Shown one piece after another: positions 52,133 to 60,688 of a stretch of DNA of 64,000 nucleotides. This DNA is from Bradyrhizobium erythrophlei (GTDB taxonomy: Bacteria > Pseudomonadota > Alphaproteobacteria > Rhizobiales > Xanthobacteraceae): contig NZ_LT670817.1 of NCBI RefSeq assembly GCF_900129425.1, forward strand, positions 4,402,001 to 4,466,000, written 5' to 3'. The notes beneath the pieces were generated by a model that saw only the letters and a program-made list of their open reading frames with translations, ran no database searches and was not told the DNA's origin. The stretch's first letter is position 1, and every line of letters begins with the position of its first letter. Position numbers and translations under genes: made by a program.

Positions 52133-52372
52133 TCATCGGCGCCGGGCGAAGGCAGCCCCCAGCAGAAACGCGACCAACAATGAGCCGAGGGGCGCCTCAC
52201 GCACAATGTTGCTGAGAATGCTGAGCGGCATCCCTGGTCTTCGGCCCATATCGATCGCGTCGCTGACGCGATGGACCGTTTCGTTCACGGCTTCCGCAAT
52301 CGCCGATTTGGGCTCCGGGGCGGGATCCAGGCCCTCGTAAATGAAGGGCTGTGGTGGTGCGTCGTCGCTCAT
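52133..52372 (-). CDS. Small membrane-anchored protein
   Basis: A 79-residue protein, MSDDAPPQPFIYEGLDPAPE then a helical segment and a C-terminal membrane stretch (LGSLLVAFLLGAAFARRR). This plan resembles small ribosome- or envelope-associated DUF883-type proteins. AGGAGATC precedes the ATG. Confidence 0.65.
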   Translation of the reverse strand: MSDDAPPQPFIYEGLDPAPEPKSAIAEAVNETVHRVSDAIDMGRRPGMPLSILSNIVREAPLGSLLVAFLLGAAFARRR

Positions 52373-52530
52373 GGCCAAGATCTCCTGTCGACTGCACCAA
52401 ATCGACCAGAGCGTGAATCGTTCCCGGCGCGAAATCAGCCGGGACAACTCTCAGCAGATCGTCAGAGATCGCGGATCTTGCCCGCAGACCGAGCGGCCTC
52501 CGGCAAGGCCGCCCGGCGGGACGCGCCGAT

Positions 52531-53253
52531 TCAATAACAACTGCGCGGATCGACCGGAACGTATTGTCCCGATGGATAGCGATAGTAGCAGTTGCCCTGC
52601 GCCAGATAATAACCAGGCCGCTGCGCGGCCTGAGCGCCGACGATCGCACCCGTGGCTCCGCCGGCGACCGCGCCCGCAATCGCGCCGCCCGGCCGACCGG
52701 TCAGGAGACCGCCAAGTAACCCGCCGACGACGGCGCCGCCGACCGCGCTGGCGGCCGGATCCGGCGGCGGAGGGGGTGGCGGCGGTGCATAGGCCGCAGG
52801 CGGCGGCACGTAACCCGGAGGCGGTGGCGCGTAACCCTCGGCGCCGGGCGGTCCGACTGGAACGCCGTCGTCGTCCATTGCCTCGACGTCCGACACATAG
52901 GCGGGCGGGCCTTCCATCTGCTGCGGATAGAAATACCAGACGCCGCCGACATCCCACCACCAGCCGTTGCGTCCGTTGTGGAACTCATGGCGCCAGTGTC
53001 CACCCTCCCAGGCGAGGCGGCCGTGATAGGCGTGTCCGCCGAAACTGCGCGCGGGAAAACCGCCGTGGGCGAAATGCGCGTCATGCGGACCCCGGCCCGC
53101 CATCGGCCCCGGGCGTCCGGGACCCGGATGCGCCCCATGGGCCTCCGGCCTGCCTTCGGGGCCTCTTGGTTCCTGGGCATGCGCCGAGAGCGCCAACACG
53201 CTCACGATCGATACCAGCGGAAAAACGATCCCACAGCGTCTGGATCTGTTCAT
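52531..53253 (-). CDS. Secreted glycine-zipper/proline-rich protein
   Basis: A 240-residue exported protein. Signal peptide (RRCGIVFPLVSIVSVLALSA then HAQ); a His/Gly/Pro-rich part; a WWWDVGGVWYFYPQQMEGPP block seen in Bradyrhizobium envelope proteins; a run of prolines; then a glycine-zipper (AVGGAVVGGLLGGLLTG) and a C-terminal GNCYYRYPSGQYVPVDPRSC then Y. Probably outer-membrane associated. The ATG at 53253 has GGGGG upstream; the frame extends further without protein-like sequence. Confidence 0.75.
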   Translation of the reverse strand: MNRSRRCGIVFPLVSIVSVLALSAHAQEPRGPEGRPEAHGAHPGPGRPGPMAGRGPHDAHFAHGGFPARSFGGHAYHGRLAWEGGHWRHEFHNGRNGWWWDVGGVWYFYPQQMEGPPAYVSDVEAMDDDGVPVGPPGAEGYAPPPPGYVPPPAAYAPPPPPPPPDPAASAVGGAVVGGLLGGLLTGRPGGAIAGAVAGGATGAIVGAQAAQRPGYYLAQGNCYYRYPSGQYVPVDPRSCY

Positions 53254-53676
53254 GCTCATCCCCCTTGCCATCCCGCGTCTGCGGAAAACATGTTGGAACC
53301 GCGCTGCCCCGACACGGCGTAGGCAGACGGCGTCAGCGATATTGCTGACGGGATTCACGCATTTTGTCTTGTTAAAAATATGTAAGATCGCGGCGCTTTT
53401 AGCCCGATTTCTCCCGTATTCGTTTCTCCTTGTTGCCGGGCCGGATCGGCCCAAGCCGGGGTTTTTGCGCGTCCGGAACGACCGCCAAATCCGCTTCTGG
53501 GCTCTCCGCTGGTGGCCGGCGATCTGCGCCGCCGTCCCTGGGACGGCGTTGAAAACATGTGGATCAAGCCAGCCGGACGTGATTAGACCCTCGCACTTTC
53601 CGCTCTCCGTGGCATTCAAGGCGGCGGCACGGGCGCGCGATCCCCAAGGACCCCCTGCAAAGACGGAAGAACTATC
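53254..53676. other. Intergenic stretch
   Basis: No supported gene. It should hold the divergent promoters of the glycine-zipper protein and the formyltransferase. Confidence 0.4.
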
Positions 53677-54267
53677 ATGCGGATCACCCTCGTCGGCTCC
53701 CGCCATTTTGGCGCGACCACCCTGAACATGCTGCGCCAGCATGGCGTCGACATCGTCAGGGTGGTGGTTGCCGATGCCGACGACCGGCTCGCCGCCGCAG
53801 CCCGTGCCGCTGGTATCGAGGTCACGGTGCAGGCGGATCCCAAGCGGGTCGCGGCGTCCGAGATCGCCGAGGGCACCGATTTGGTCGTCACAGCCCATAG
53901 CCACGCCCGCGTCAGCAAGGGGGCGCTGGCCGCGGCAAAACTCGGTGGCATCGGCTATCACCCATCGCTGCTGCCGCGGCACCGCGGCATCGCGGCGGTG
54001 GAATGGACCATCCGCGAAGGCGATCCGATCGCCGGCGGTACCGTGTACCATCTGGCCGACCGTATGGACGCCGGCGCGATCGCAGCCCAGGAATGGGTTT
54101 TCGTCAAAAAGGGCGAAACCGCCCGGGAGCTGTGGGAACGCGCGCTGGCGCCGCTCGGCCAAAAACTGCTCGGTGAAGTGATTGACTACGCGAAAACCCA
54201 CAACGCCCTGCCGGCCAAGCCGCAGGACGAGCAATTCGCGACCAATGCGCCACGGCTTCCGGAGTAA
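53677..54267 (+). CDS. Formyltransferase-fold protein
   Basis: A 196-residue protein with the formyltransferase catalytic domain alone: MRITLVGSRHFGATTLNMLR at the N-terminus, VVTAHSHARVSKGALAAAKL, then HPSLLPRHRGIAAVEWTIRE with the catalytic His and GGTVYHLADRMDAGAI. The Asn that comes before the His in methionyl-tRNA formyltransferase is changed, since the sequence reads GIGYHPS. It could act on a small amine with 10-formyl-tetrahydrofolate; the substrate is unknown. Confidence 0.85.
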   Translation: MRITLVGSRHFGATTLNMLRQHGVDIVRVVVADADDRLAAAARAAGIEVTVQADPKRVAASEIAEGTDLVVTAHSHARVSKGALAAAKLGGIGYHPSLLPRHRGIAAVEWTIREGDPIAGGTVYHLADRMDAGAIAAQEWVFVKKGETARELWERALAPLGQKLLGEVIDYAKTHNALPAKPQDEQFATNAPRLPE

Positions 54268-54476
54268 GAATATACCGGCCTCGCACGGCGCATTTTAGGC
54301 CGGAAGGACCCGGCGCAAGCGATTCGTGCGCCAAATCACGTTCCGCCCCGCGGAACCAAAGTTCAGGTCAAATGTTCGATCAATAGGGAACATTTGGCGT
54401 TGCCGCGACGCAGCAAACTTTAGACACATTGTCCCTTAATAAGCCGCGACACCGCACCACATCGGGGACCTGATTC

Positions 54477-54833
54477 ATGCGCCACAATCGCATTCGCACT
54501 ATCGTTTGCTCCGTGCTCGCCGCCGGAGCCGCCCTCGCCGCCGCGCCCGCCACCGCCCAGACCCCTTATGACGGGCTGTGGAATGTCACCGTGGTGACAA
54601 AAACCGGCACCTGCGAGCCGTCAAGCCGCTCGACGCTCACCGTCGCGGACGGTAAGGTTTCGGCGCCTGGCGCCGACGTGACTGGCAGCATTGGACGCGA
54701 AGGTCTTGTGCGTGTCTCAATCCGTGGTGCATATGCGAATGGTCAACTCAGTGGCAACGCCGGATCGGGGAAATGGAATGGGGCATCAGCGGGCATACCG
54801 TGCAGCGGCCGATGGGAAGCATCACGGCAATAA
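54477..54833 (+). CDS. Small secreted protein
   Basis: A 118-residue protein: signal peptide (cleavage near ATAQTP), then a compact strand-rich domain, PYDGLWNVTVVTKTGTCEPS through RGAYANGQLSGNAGSGKWNG, with two cysteines that may pair. It recalls small lipocalin-like proteins that limit or bind ligands outside the cell. Followed by a second secreted beta-rich protein on the same strand. Confidence 0.7.
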   Translation: MRHNRIRTIVCSVLAAGAALAAAPATAQTPYDGLWNVTVVTKTGTCEPSSRSTLTVADGKVSAPGADVTGSIGREGLVRVSIRGAYANGQLSGNAGSGKWNGASAGIPCSGRWEASRQ

Positions 54834-54858
54834 ACCAGGCCGAACGGCCGAAACCCTC

Positions 54859-55341
54859 GTGTCTGTCAGACGGCTGACATTCGGGGCCCTTACCCTGCTC
54901 GCGGCGTCCGTGTCCGGTTCCGCAAGCCATGCGCAATCGGCGCCATTCGCCGGCATGGCAGGCAACTGGTCCGGCGCAGGCACCGTCCAGCTCGACGATG
55001 GCTCGACCGAGCGAATTCGCTGCCGCGCGACCTATGCCGTCGGTGGTGGCGGGGAAGGTCTCAATCAGAACCTTACGTGCGCCAGCGACAGCTACAAATT
55101 CAATCTCAGCAGCAATGTCGTCGCGCAGCGCGGCGCGCTTTCCGGGACCTGGAGCGAAAGCAGCCGCGGCATCAACGGCAACCTCGAAGGCCGGGTCGGC
55201 GGCGGTGTTTTTCAGGTGATCGCCAACGCGCCCGGATTCACGGCGAACCTGACGTTGACGACCCGCGGCAACAAACAGTCCGTCGTGATCAAGGCCGAGA
55301 CCGGATTCAGGGGCGCCAACATCACGCTGTCGCGCTATTGA
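54859..55341 (+). CDS. Secreted beta-rich hypothetical protein
   Basis: A 160-residue protein. The GTG at 54859 gives a signal peptide (RRLTFGALTLLAASVSGSAS then HAQ). The mature part, AGNWSGAGTVQLDDGSTERI and CASDSYKFNLSSNVVAQRGA through TANLTLTTRGNKQSVVIKAE, is a conserved family in Bradyrhizobium with no known activity. It begins 25 bp after the previous gene, so the two may be cotranscribed. Confidence 0.75.
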   Translation: MSVRRLTFGALTLLAASVSGSASHAQSAPFAGMAGNWSGAGTVQLDDGSTERIRCRATYAVGGGGEGLNQNLTCASDSYKFNLSSNVVAQRGALSGTWSESSRGINGNLEGRVGGGVFQVIANAPGFTANLTLTTRGNKQSVVIKAETGFRGANITLSRY

Positions 55342-55362
55342 CCGCCGGCCGCCGGCTCCGAG

Positions 55363-55563
55363 TTAACTCGACTTGGGCCCGGCGAGCCGCGCCGCCGTAT
55401 CGTTCATGGTCTTTGCGATCAGCAGTGCCTGTTCCTTGCTGAGTGCAAAGTCCTGAACGCCTTTGTGGGTGGTCAGCGACAGCACCATGATTTCGGGCTG
55501 GTTCTCCGGCCAGCCGGTGGCGAAGGCGGTCACAAAGTCCGCGGCTGTGGATCGTTTCGTCAT
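55363..55563 (-). CDS. Small conserved protein
   Basis: A 66-residue protein, MTKRSTAADFVTAFATGWPE then IMVLSLTTHKGVQDFALSKE ending RLAGPKSS. AAGGA lies before the ATG. Soluble, function unknown. Transcribed convergently with the preceding gene. Confidence 0.6.
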   Translation of the reverse strand: MTKRSTAADFVTAFATGWPENQPEIMVLSLTTHKGVQDFALSKEQALLIAKTMNDTAARLAGPKSS

Positions 55564-55661
55564 CGGCAGGCATCCTTTTGAAATTCGGGTTGTGGTTACC
55601 GGCAACAATCGATGCCGGCGGCGCACTGCCGCCGCGCATGGCATCCTCGCCGAGGCCGTCC

Positions 55662-56060
55662 TTAAGCGCCCGGCACGAACGCGGTGACCTCGATTTCGAC
55701 TTTCGCACGCTCATCGACCAGGCCTGCGATGTAAAGCAGTGTCGAGGGTGGGAAGTTTCGCCCGAGCGTCTCGCGCCAGGCCGCGCCGATGGCGGCGCCC
55801 GCGGCCTGGTATTCCCCGCGGCTGGTCAAATACCAGGTGAGGCGAACGATGTGCTCGGGGCCGGCCCCGCCCTCCGCCAGCAGCTTGATGATCCTCCGCA
55901 GCGCCACGCCGACCTGCCCGGCCATGTCGGATTGATATTCGCCCTTGTCGTCGCCGCCGGTCTGGCCGGCAAGCACGATCCACCGGCCGGGACCATCGAC
56001 CGCGACGCCATGCGAAAACCCGCGAGGTTTTGACCATTCGGCCGGTTGCAAGATCAGCAT
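55662..56060 (-). CDS. RidA-family protein
   Basis: A 132-residue protein of the YjgF/YER057c/UK114 (RidA) family: FSHGVAVDGPGRWIVLAGQT, DMAGQVGVALRRIIKLLAEG, TWYLTSRGEYQA and the C-terminal VDERAKVEIEVTAFVPG with the family's invariant Glu. The active-site Arg common in true RidA is not where expected, so it may belong to a subfamily with another substrate. Members hydrolyse enamines or imines formed in amino-acid metabolism. Confidence 0.85.
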   Translation of the reverse strand: MLILQPAEWSKPRGFSHGVAVDGPGRWIVLAGQTGGDDKGEYQSDMAGQVGVALRRIIKLLAEGGAGPEHIVRLTWYLTSRGEYQAAGAAIGAAWRETLGRNFPPSTLLYIAGLVDERAKVEIEVTAFVPGA

Positions 56061-56226
56061 GGGCAGGTTCTCCGCGAAAACGAGCCGATCCCTTAGCACC
56101 GAAATCAAGACGGCGCAGCACTACGCCGGCATATTTGCGCGTTGCAAATCCGCACGAGGTCGCCGATACCCGCCGTCCCACCACCTCCCGCTGCGTTTTC
56201 CGCGGCATGCATGGCACAAGCCGCTG

Positions 56227-57105
56227 ATGGACCGAACACCTTCCAAACCCAGGGCCGCGCTGTGGATGGCGGGCTGGCTTGCCCAGATGCTGATCGTGGC
56301 GGTCGCCGGCCGCGAGACCACGCGCGAACTGAACGTGTTTCAGATCATGGAGGTGCGCTCGATCATCGGCTTCCTCATGCTGTACCCGTTGATCCACATG
56401 CATGGCGGGTTCGCGGCGATGAAGACGTCGCGGCCGCTGCAGCATATCGGGCGCAATCTCGTGCACTATGCAGCCCAGCTCGGCTGGTTCTTCGCGCTGA
56501 CCCTGATTCCGCTGGGCCAGGTGGTGTCGATCGAATTCACCATGCCGATCTGGACCGCCATCCTCGCCGCCAGCTTTCTCGGCGAGCGCATGACGGTGTG
56601 GAAGATTTCGGCGATCGTGCTCGGTGTGGTCGGCGTCATCATCATCGTCCGGCCGGCGACCGGCGAGATCAATCCGGGTCAGCTGATCGCACTCGGCGCC
56701 GCCGTCGGATTCGGCATTTCCATCGCCATGATGAAATCCCTGACCCGTACGGAAAATGCCGTCGCGATTATTTTCTGGATGCTGGTAATCCAGGGCGCGG
56801 CCGGATTTTTCCCGGCTCTCTACGTCTGGATATGGCCCACGACGCATGCCTGGGGCTGGATGGTCGTGATCGCCTTCTGCGGCACATTTTCCCACTACTG
56901 CATGGCGCGCGCGATGCTCCATGCCGATGCGACGGTGGTGCTGCCGATGGATTTCCTGCGGGTTCCGCTGACGGCCACGGCCGGCTGGCTGATTTACTCG
57001 GAACAGCTGGATGTGTTCACGGTACTGGGCGCCATGCTGATCCTCGCCGGCAATCTGTTGAACCTGAGAGCGCCGGGTCCAGCTCCCGCGCGCGCCGGAA
57101 CCTGA
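56227..57105 (+). CDS. EamA-family (DMT) transporter
   Basis: A 292-residue inner-membrane protein with ten predicted helices in two EamA repeats: MEVRSIIGFLMLYPL, LGWFFALTLIPLGQVVSIEF, FLGERMTVWKISAIVLGVVG in repeat 1 and GTFSHYCMARAMLHADATVV in repeat 2. It is a drug/metabolite exporter or importer of unknown substrate, divergently transcribed from the RidA gene. Confidence 0.9.
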   Translation: MDRTPSKPRAALWMAGWLAQMLIVAVAGRETTRELNVFQIMEVRSIIGFLMLYPLIHMHGGFAAMKTSRPLQHIGRNLVHYAAQLGWFFALTLIPLGQVVSIEFTMPIWTAILAASFLGERMTVWKISAIVLGVVGVIIIVRPATGEINPGQLIALGAAVGFGISIAMMKSLTRTENAVAIIFWMLVIQGAAGFFPALYVWIWPTTHAWGWMVVIAFCGTFSHYCMARAMLHADATVVLPMDFLRVPLTATAGWLIYSEQLDVFTVLGAMLILAGNLLNLRAPGPAPARAGT

Positions 57106-57336
57106 CGGCTCGACTCCGCCGGTCGCGGCCGCTATCCCGATTTTCCGACGCATCGCCCCGAATTGTGATCCAAGTCACGCAAACTCTGGCGCCGATTCAA
57201 TATCGTCAAGCGTGCCGGATAACGCCGCCACGATTTGGGCAACATCCCGATTTTTGTGGCGCGAAGTATGGTTTTTTCGTGTAATCTGTTCCCAGAAATT
57301 GCGAAGAATTCACTCGATTCTGCCAGGGGATTTCAG

Positions 57337-58758
57337 ATGCGCTACTTTACCGTCGTTCTCTCCCTGATCTGCATGGTTTTCACCGCCAACGCGGCCAGGG
57401 CCGACCGGCGTGTCGCCTTTGTCGTCGGCAACGGCGCCTACAAAAATGTAGCCCAGCTTCCGAACCCGCCTGTCGATGCCAAGGCGATGGCGGCGGTGCT
57501 TCGCAACGTCGGCTTCGAAGTTGTCGAAGGCACCAATCTCACCCGCGACCAGATGACCGACCGGCTGCTCGAATTCGGCAAGAAGGCGCAAGGCGCCGAC
57601 GTCGCGGTGTTTTTCTACGCCGGCCACGGCATCGCCATCAGCGGCACCAACTATTTGCTGCCGGTCGATGCCGACATCAAATCGGAAATGGACGTCAAGC
57701 TCGGCGCCGCGATCAATATCGACCTGACGCTCGACCAGACCATGAGCGACGCCAAGGTCAAGCTGGTGTTCCTCGACGCCTGCCGTGACAATCCCTTTGC
57801 CGCGAAGATCAAGTCGAATGCCGCCACCCGCAGCGTCTCGGTGCAAACCGGCCTGGCGGAAATGAAATCCGGCGAAGGCACCCTGATCGCATTCGCGACC
57901 GGTCCCGGGCAGACCGCGCTGGATGGCCAGGAAGGCACCAACAGTCCGTTTACCCGTGCGCTGATCGCCCACATCACGACGCCCGGCGTCGAGATCCAGC
58001 AGGCGATGACGGAGGTCCGTGCCCAGGTCAATGAAGAGACCAACAAGGGTCAATTGCCTTGGGGACACACCAACCTGATCGGCGCGGTTTATCTCAATCC
58101 GGCGCCGGCTCCGACGCCTGCCGCCAACAACGCTGGCGCGCCGGCATCTTCCGCACCGGCCGCCGTTGCCTCGACGTCCGGCAATTCGGACGTCGAACTC
58201 GAGTTCTGGCGCTCGGTCAAGGAGTCGAACAAGCCGGAAGAACTCAACGCGTACCTGACCAACTATCCCAACGGTCAGTTCAAGTCGCTGGCGCTGGCCC
58301 GGATCGCCGCGCTCGAGAACGGTCCGTCGACCACGACCCGCAATCTGACCACCGGCGTCGATCCCGCGACGTTCACCGAGCAAGCCGATCAGACGTCGGA
58401 AGACCAGATCGGCCTCGACAGGGGGCAGCGCCGCGACGTGCAGCGACGGCTGAACGGGCTTGGTTTCGACAACAAGGTGACGGGCAAATTCGACGAGCAG
58501 ACGCGCGCCGTGATCACGCGCTGGCAAGCCGCCCGCGGCTATCCCAAGTCCGGCTTCCTCAACAAGCTGCAGCACAAGGCGCTGCTGGCCGAAATCGTTT
58601 CAGCGACGCAAACGAGTTCCAGTGACGACTCCGACGACAAGCCGGCCCGCCGCCATAGTGGCGGGGGCGGCGGCGGCCGGCATTATCGCGGCGGCGGTGG
58701 CGGCATCGGTGGCCCCGCCGGCTTCATCGGCGGCGTGATGGGCGGGTTGTTTCGCTAA
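57337..58758 (+). CDS. Exported caspase-like protein with peptidoglycan-binding domain
   Basis: A 473-residue protein. A signal peptide (cleavage near ARAD) is followed by a caspase p20-type (metacaspase/Peptidase_C14) domain, residues 24-255: VAFVVGNGAYKNVAQLPNPP, catalytic His97 in FFYAGHGIA, catalytic Cys149 in FLDACRDNPF. After an Ala/Pro linker and a helical repeat, a peptidoglycan-binding domain (about 390-445, RRDVQRRLNGLGFDNKVTGK) and a Gly/His-rich tail follow. It is probably periplasmic and wall-associated. Confidence 0.9.
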   Translation: MRYFTVVLSLICMVFTANAARADRRVAFVVGNGAYKNVAQLPNPPVDAKAMAAVLRNVGFEVVEGTNLTRDQMTDRLLEFGKKAQGADVAVFFYAGHGIAISGTNYLLPVDADIKSEMDVKLGAAINIDLTLDQTMSDAKVKLVFLDACRDNPFAAKIKSNAATRSVSVQTGLAEMKSGEGTLIAFATGPGQTALDGQEGTNSPFTRALIAHITTPGVEIQQAMTEVRAQVNEETNKGQLPWGHTNLIGAVYLNPAPAPTPAANNAGAPASSAPAAVASTSGNSDVELEFWRSVKESNKPEELNAYLTNYPNGQFKSLALARIAALENGPSTTTRNLTTGVDPATFTEQADQTSEDQIGLDRGQRRDVQRRLNGLGFDNKVTGKFDEQTRAVITRWQAARGYPKSGFLNKLQHKALLAEIVSATQTSSSDDSDDKPARRHSGGGGGGRHYRGGGGGIGGPAGFIGGVMGGLFR

Positions 58759-58800
58759 GCTTCCCAAAGCACGCGGCTTCGGTCTGATATGCAGCAAAAA

Positions 58801-58829
58801 GCCCGGGTTGATCCCGGGCTTTTCTTTTT
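58801..58829 (+). terminator. Rho-independent terminator
   Basis: GCCCGGG, loop TTGAT, CCCGGGC, then TTTTCTTTTT, 42 bases after the caspase-like gene's stop. Confidence 0.9.
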
Positions 58830-58925
58830 GGGTCCTGCGCGGTTCCTAAGTATGACTCTGCGCAGACGGGCCGAAGGCGCTCCGCTTAACTGGCCCTATT
58901 GTTTACCAAAGAAATACTTGTGATC

Positions 58926-58951
58926 AGCCCGGTGGCCGAAGCCGGGCTTTT
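58926..58951 (+). terminator. Second hairpin with T tract
   Basis: AGCCCGG, a 9-base loop, CCGGGCT and TTT. It could be a backup terminator, or on the other strand the end of the cysK-BrnA transcript, though it lacks a T tract in that direction. Confidence 0.5.
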
Positions 58952-59029
58952 CGATTCAGTGGCCTGTTTTTAAATCTGCGAGTGGCCTAATTCGGCCAGC
59001 ACCCTTCCGTTATTGGGGCGCACCCTGCA

Positions 59030-59269
59030 CTACTTCCCCGCCGCCTTGCGCAGCGCGTCATTGATCCGGTCCTGCCAGCCGGGTCCGCCCTCCTGGAAGT
59101 GTTCGAGGACGTCCTGATCGATCCGCAGTGAAACCAGTTCCTTCACGCTTGGAAGCGCGGTTCTCTTCGCCGGCAATTCCGGAACCTTTGTCGTGGTCTT
59201 CTTGAACGCGGCCTCGGCCTCGGTGCGCGCATCGTTGAGGGTACGTGGCCGTCTTGGCTGATCGGCCAT
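59030..59269 (-). CDS. BrnA-like antitoxin, no BrnT partner
   Basis: A 79-residue protein. The C-terminal VSLRIDQDVLEHFQEGGPGW then QDRINDALRKAAGK is the BrnA ribbon-helix-helix domain. In BrnTA modules the toxin BrnT precedes it; here the upstream neighbour is cysK, whose stop lies 2 bases before this ATG, so it is cotranscribed with it. Either an orphan regulator or the survivor of a broken module. Confidence 0.8.
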   Translation of the reverse strand: MADQPRRPRTLNDARTEAEAAFKKTTTKVPELPAKRTALPSVKELVSLRIDQDVLEHFQEGGPGWQDRINDALRKAAGK

Positions 59270-59271
59270 GG

Positions 59272-60249
59272 TCAGATTCCCTCGAACAGCGGCGTCGACA
59301 GATAGCGCTCGGAGAACGACGGCACGACGGCCAGAATGGTCTTGCCCGCGCTTTCCGGACGCTTGCCGATGGCAAGCGCGGCGGCGATCGCGGCGCCCGA
59401 GGAAATGCCACCGGGAATGCCTTCATGCCGCGCGAGTGCGCGCGCCGTTTCGATCGCGGTCGCACTGTTGATCCTGACGATCTCGTCGATCACGGAACGA
59501 TCGAGGATCTCCGGAATGAAACCTGCGCCAATGCCCTGGATCTTGTGCGGAGAATGCTGCCCGCCCGAGAGTACCGGACTTTCCTCCGGCTCCACCGCGA
59601 CCACGCGCAGCGACGGCTTGCGCGGCTTCAGCACTTGTCCGACGCCGGTGATGGTGCCGCCGGTGCCGACGCCGGCGACGAAGTAATCGATGTTGCCGCC
59701 GGTATCGTTCCAGATTTCCTCCGCCGTGGTGCGGCGGTGAATTTCGGGATTGGCGAGGTTCTTGAACTGCTGCGGCATGACGGCGTTGGGTGTGGTGCGC
59801 ACCAGTTCCTCCGCCGTGGCGATCGACCCCTTCATGCCCTGGGCGGCCGGCGTCAGAACGATTTCAGCTCCGAGGAACGCCAGCATTTTGCGCCGCTCGA
59901 TCGACATCGATTCCGGCATCACCAGCTTCAGCCGGTAGCCCCGCGAGGCGGCGACGAAAGCCAGCGCGATGCCGGTATTGCCCGACGTTGGCTCGATCAG
60001 CACGGTATCGGCATTGATCACGCCCGCTTTTTCCATCGCGATGACCATCGCCGCACCAATGCGGTCCTTCACGCTCGCCGCCGGATTGAAATATTCCAGC
60101 TTGGCGAGAATGGTGGCGTGTGCGCCGTGCTGTTTGGGCAAATTGCGCAAGCGCACGATCGGGGTGTCGCCGATCGCATCGACGATGCTGTCGAAAACTC
60201 GACCCCGGCCGGGACGGTGCACTGCACTCGCGGGTGATGGCGCGTCCAT
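59272..60249 (-). CDS. cysK: Cysteine synthase A
   Basis: A 325-residue PLP enzyme that makes cysteine from O-acetylserine and sulfide in the cytoplasm. The PLP lysine is Lys61 in NPAASVKDRIG; EPTSGNTGIALAFVAASRGY binds the substrate carboxylate; GVGTGGTITGVG holds the phosphate. Length is normal. The ATG at 60249 has AGGAG six bases upstream. It is cotranscribed with the BrnA-like gene. Confidence 0.92.
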   Translation of the reverse strand: MDAPSPASAVHRPGRGRVFDSIVDAIGDTPIVRLRNLPKQHGAHATILAKLEYFNPAASVKDRIGAAMVIAMEKAGVINADTVLIEPTSGNTGIALAFVAASRGYRLKLVMPESMSIERRKMLAFLGAEIVLTPAAQGMKGSIATAEELVRTTPNAVMPQQFKNLANPEIHRRTTAEEIWNDTGGNIDYFVAGVGTGGTITGVGQVLKPRKPSLRVVAVEPEESPVLSGGQHSPHKIQGIGAGFIPEILDRSVIDEIVRINSATAIETARALARHEGIPGGISSGAAIAAALAIGKRPESAGKTILAVVPSFSERYLSTPLFEGI

Positions 60250-60468
60250 GACAAACTCCTGTGCCAACAAATGTGCGTGAATTTAGTGGGCCTCTTTCAT
60301 TAAAGGTTGCTTGTGCCCGGGTGCAAGTGAGAATCTGCGCGCAAACAATTCGCTGCATTGCAAAAGCTTTATGCGGCTAAATAACGTAAAACCAACGCAT
60401 TTGTGTTGCGACATCGTCAAAGAACTCGGTGTATGTTGGGTGCATGCTAAGATCGCAAGGAGGTCACG

Positions 60469-60681
60469 ATGGCAGCAGCTGCTGAAGTCATGTCGACCGT
60501 CGCGTATCCCGATCCCCGCGGCTGCGATCTGCCGACCTGCCCGGTTTGCGCCGATTCAATGGTGGCAGCGGAAGCTTCCGCTTACGTCGCCGATAATGTC
60601 GTCAGTTATCTCTGGACCTGCGACACCTGCGGCTACGGTTTCGTGACCAAGCATTCGCTGCGGCGATTTGCCTGCAACTGA
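60469..60681 (+). CDS. Small zinc-ribbon protein
   Basis: A 70-residue protein with an ideal AAGGAGG ribosome site. DLPTCPVCADSMVAAEASAY then LWTCDTCGYGFVTKHSLRRF contains two CxxC pairs about 25 residues apart. Function unknown. Confidence 0.75.
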   Translation: MAAAAEVMSTVAYPDPRGCDLPTCPVCADSMVAAEASAYVADNVVSYLWTCDTCGYGFVTKHSLRRFACN

Positions 60682-60688
60682 ACTGCGT

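Noticed and set aside
52531..54234. 567-codon version of the glycine-zipper gene
   Set aside because: The extra N-terminal part lies antisense to the formyltransferase gene and lacks protein character; the start at 53253 gives a signal peptide.
55711..57153. 480-codon minus-strand frame across the EamA and RidA genes
   Set aside because: Both real genes occupy other frames with diagnostic motifs; this frame is composition-driven.
57310..58575. 421-codon frame antisense to the caspase-like gene
   Set aside because: Low-complexity Arg/Gly/Val composition and no motif; the sense frame has catalytic residues and a signal peptide.
59030..59269. Complete BrnTA toxin-antitoxin module
   Set aside because: No BrnT-like frame exists on either side; the flanks are cysK and a terminator region.
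59245..60237. 330-codon plus-strand frame antisense to cysK
   Set aside because: His/Arg/Asp-rich shadow with no homology; cysK is unambiguous.
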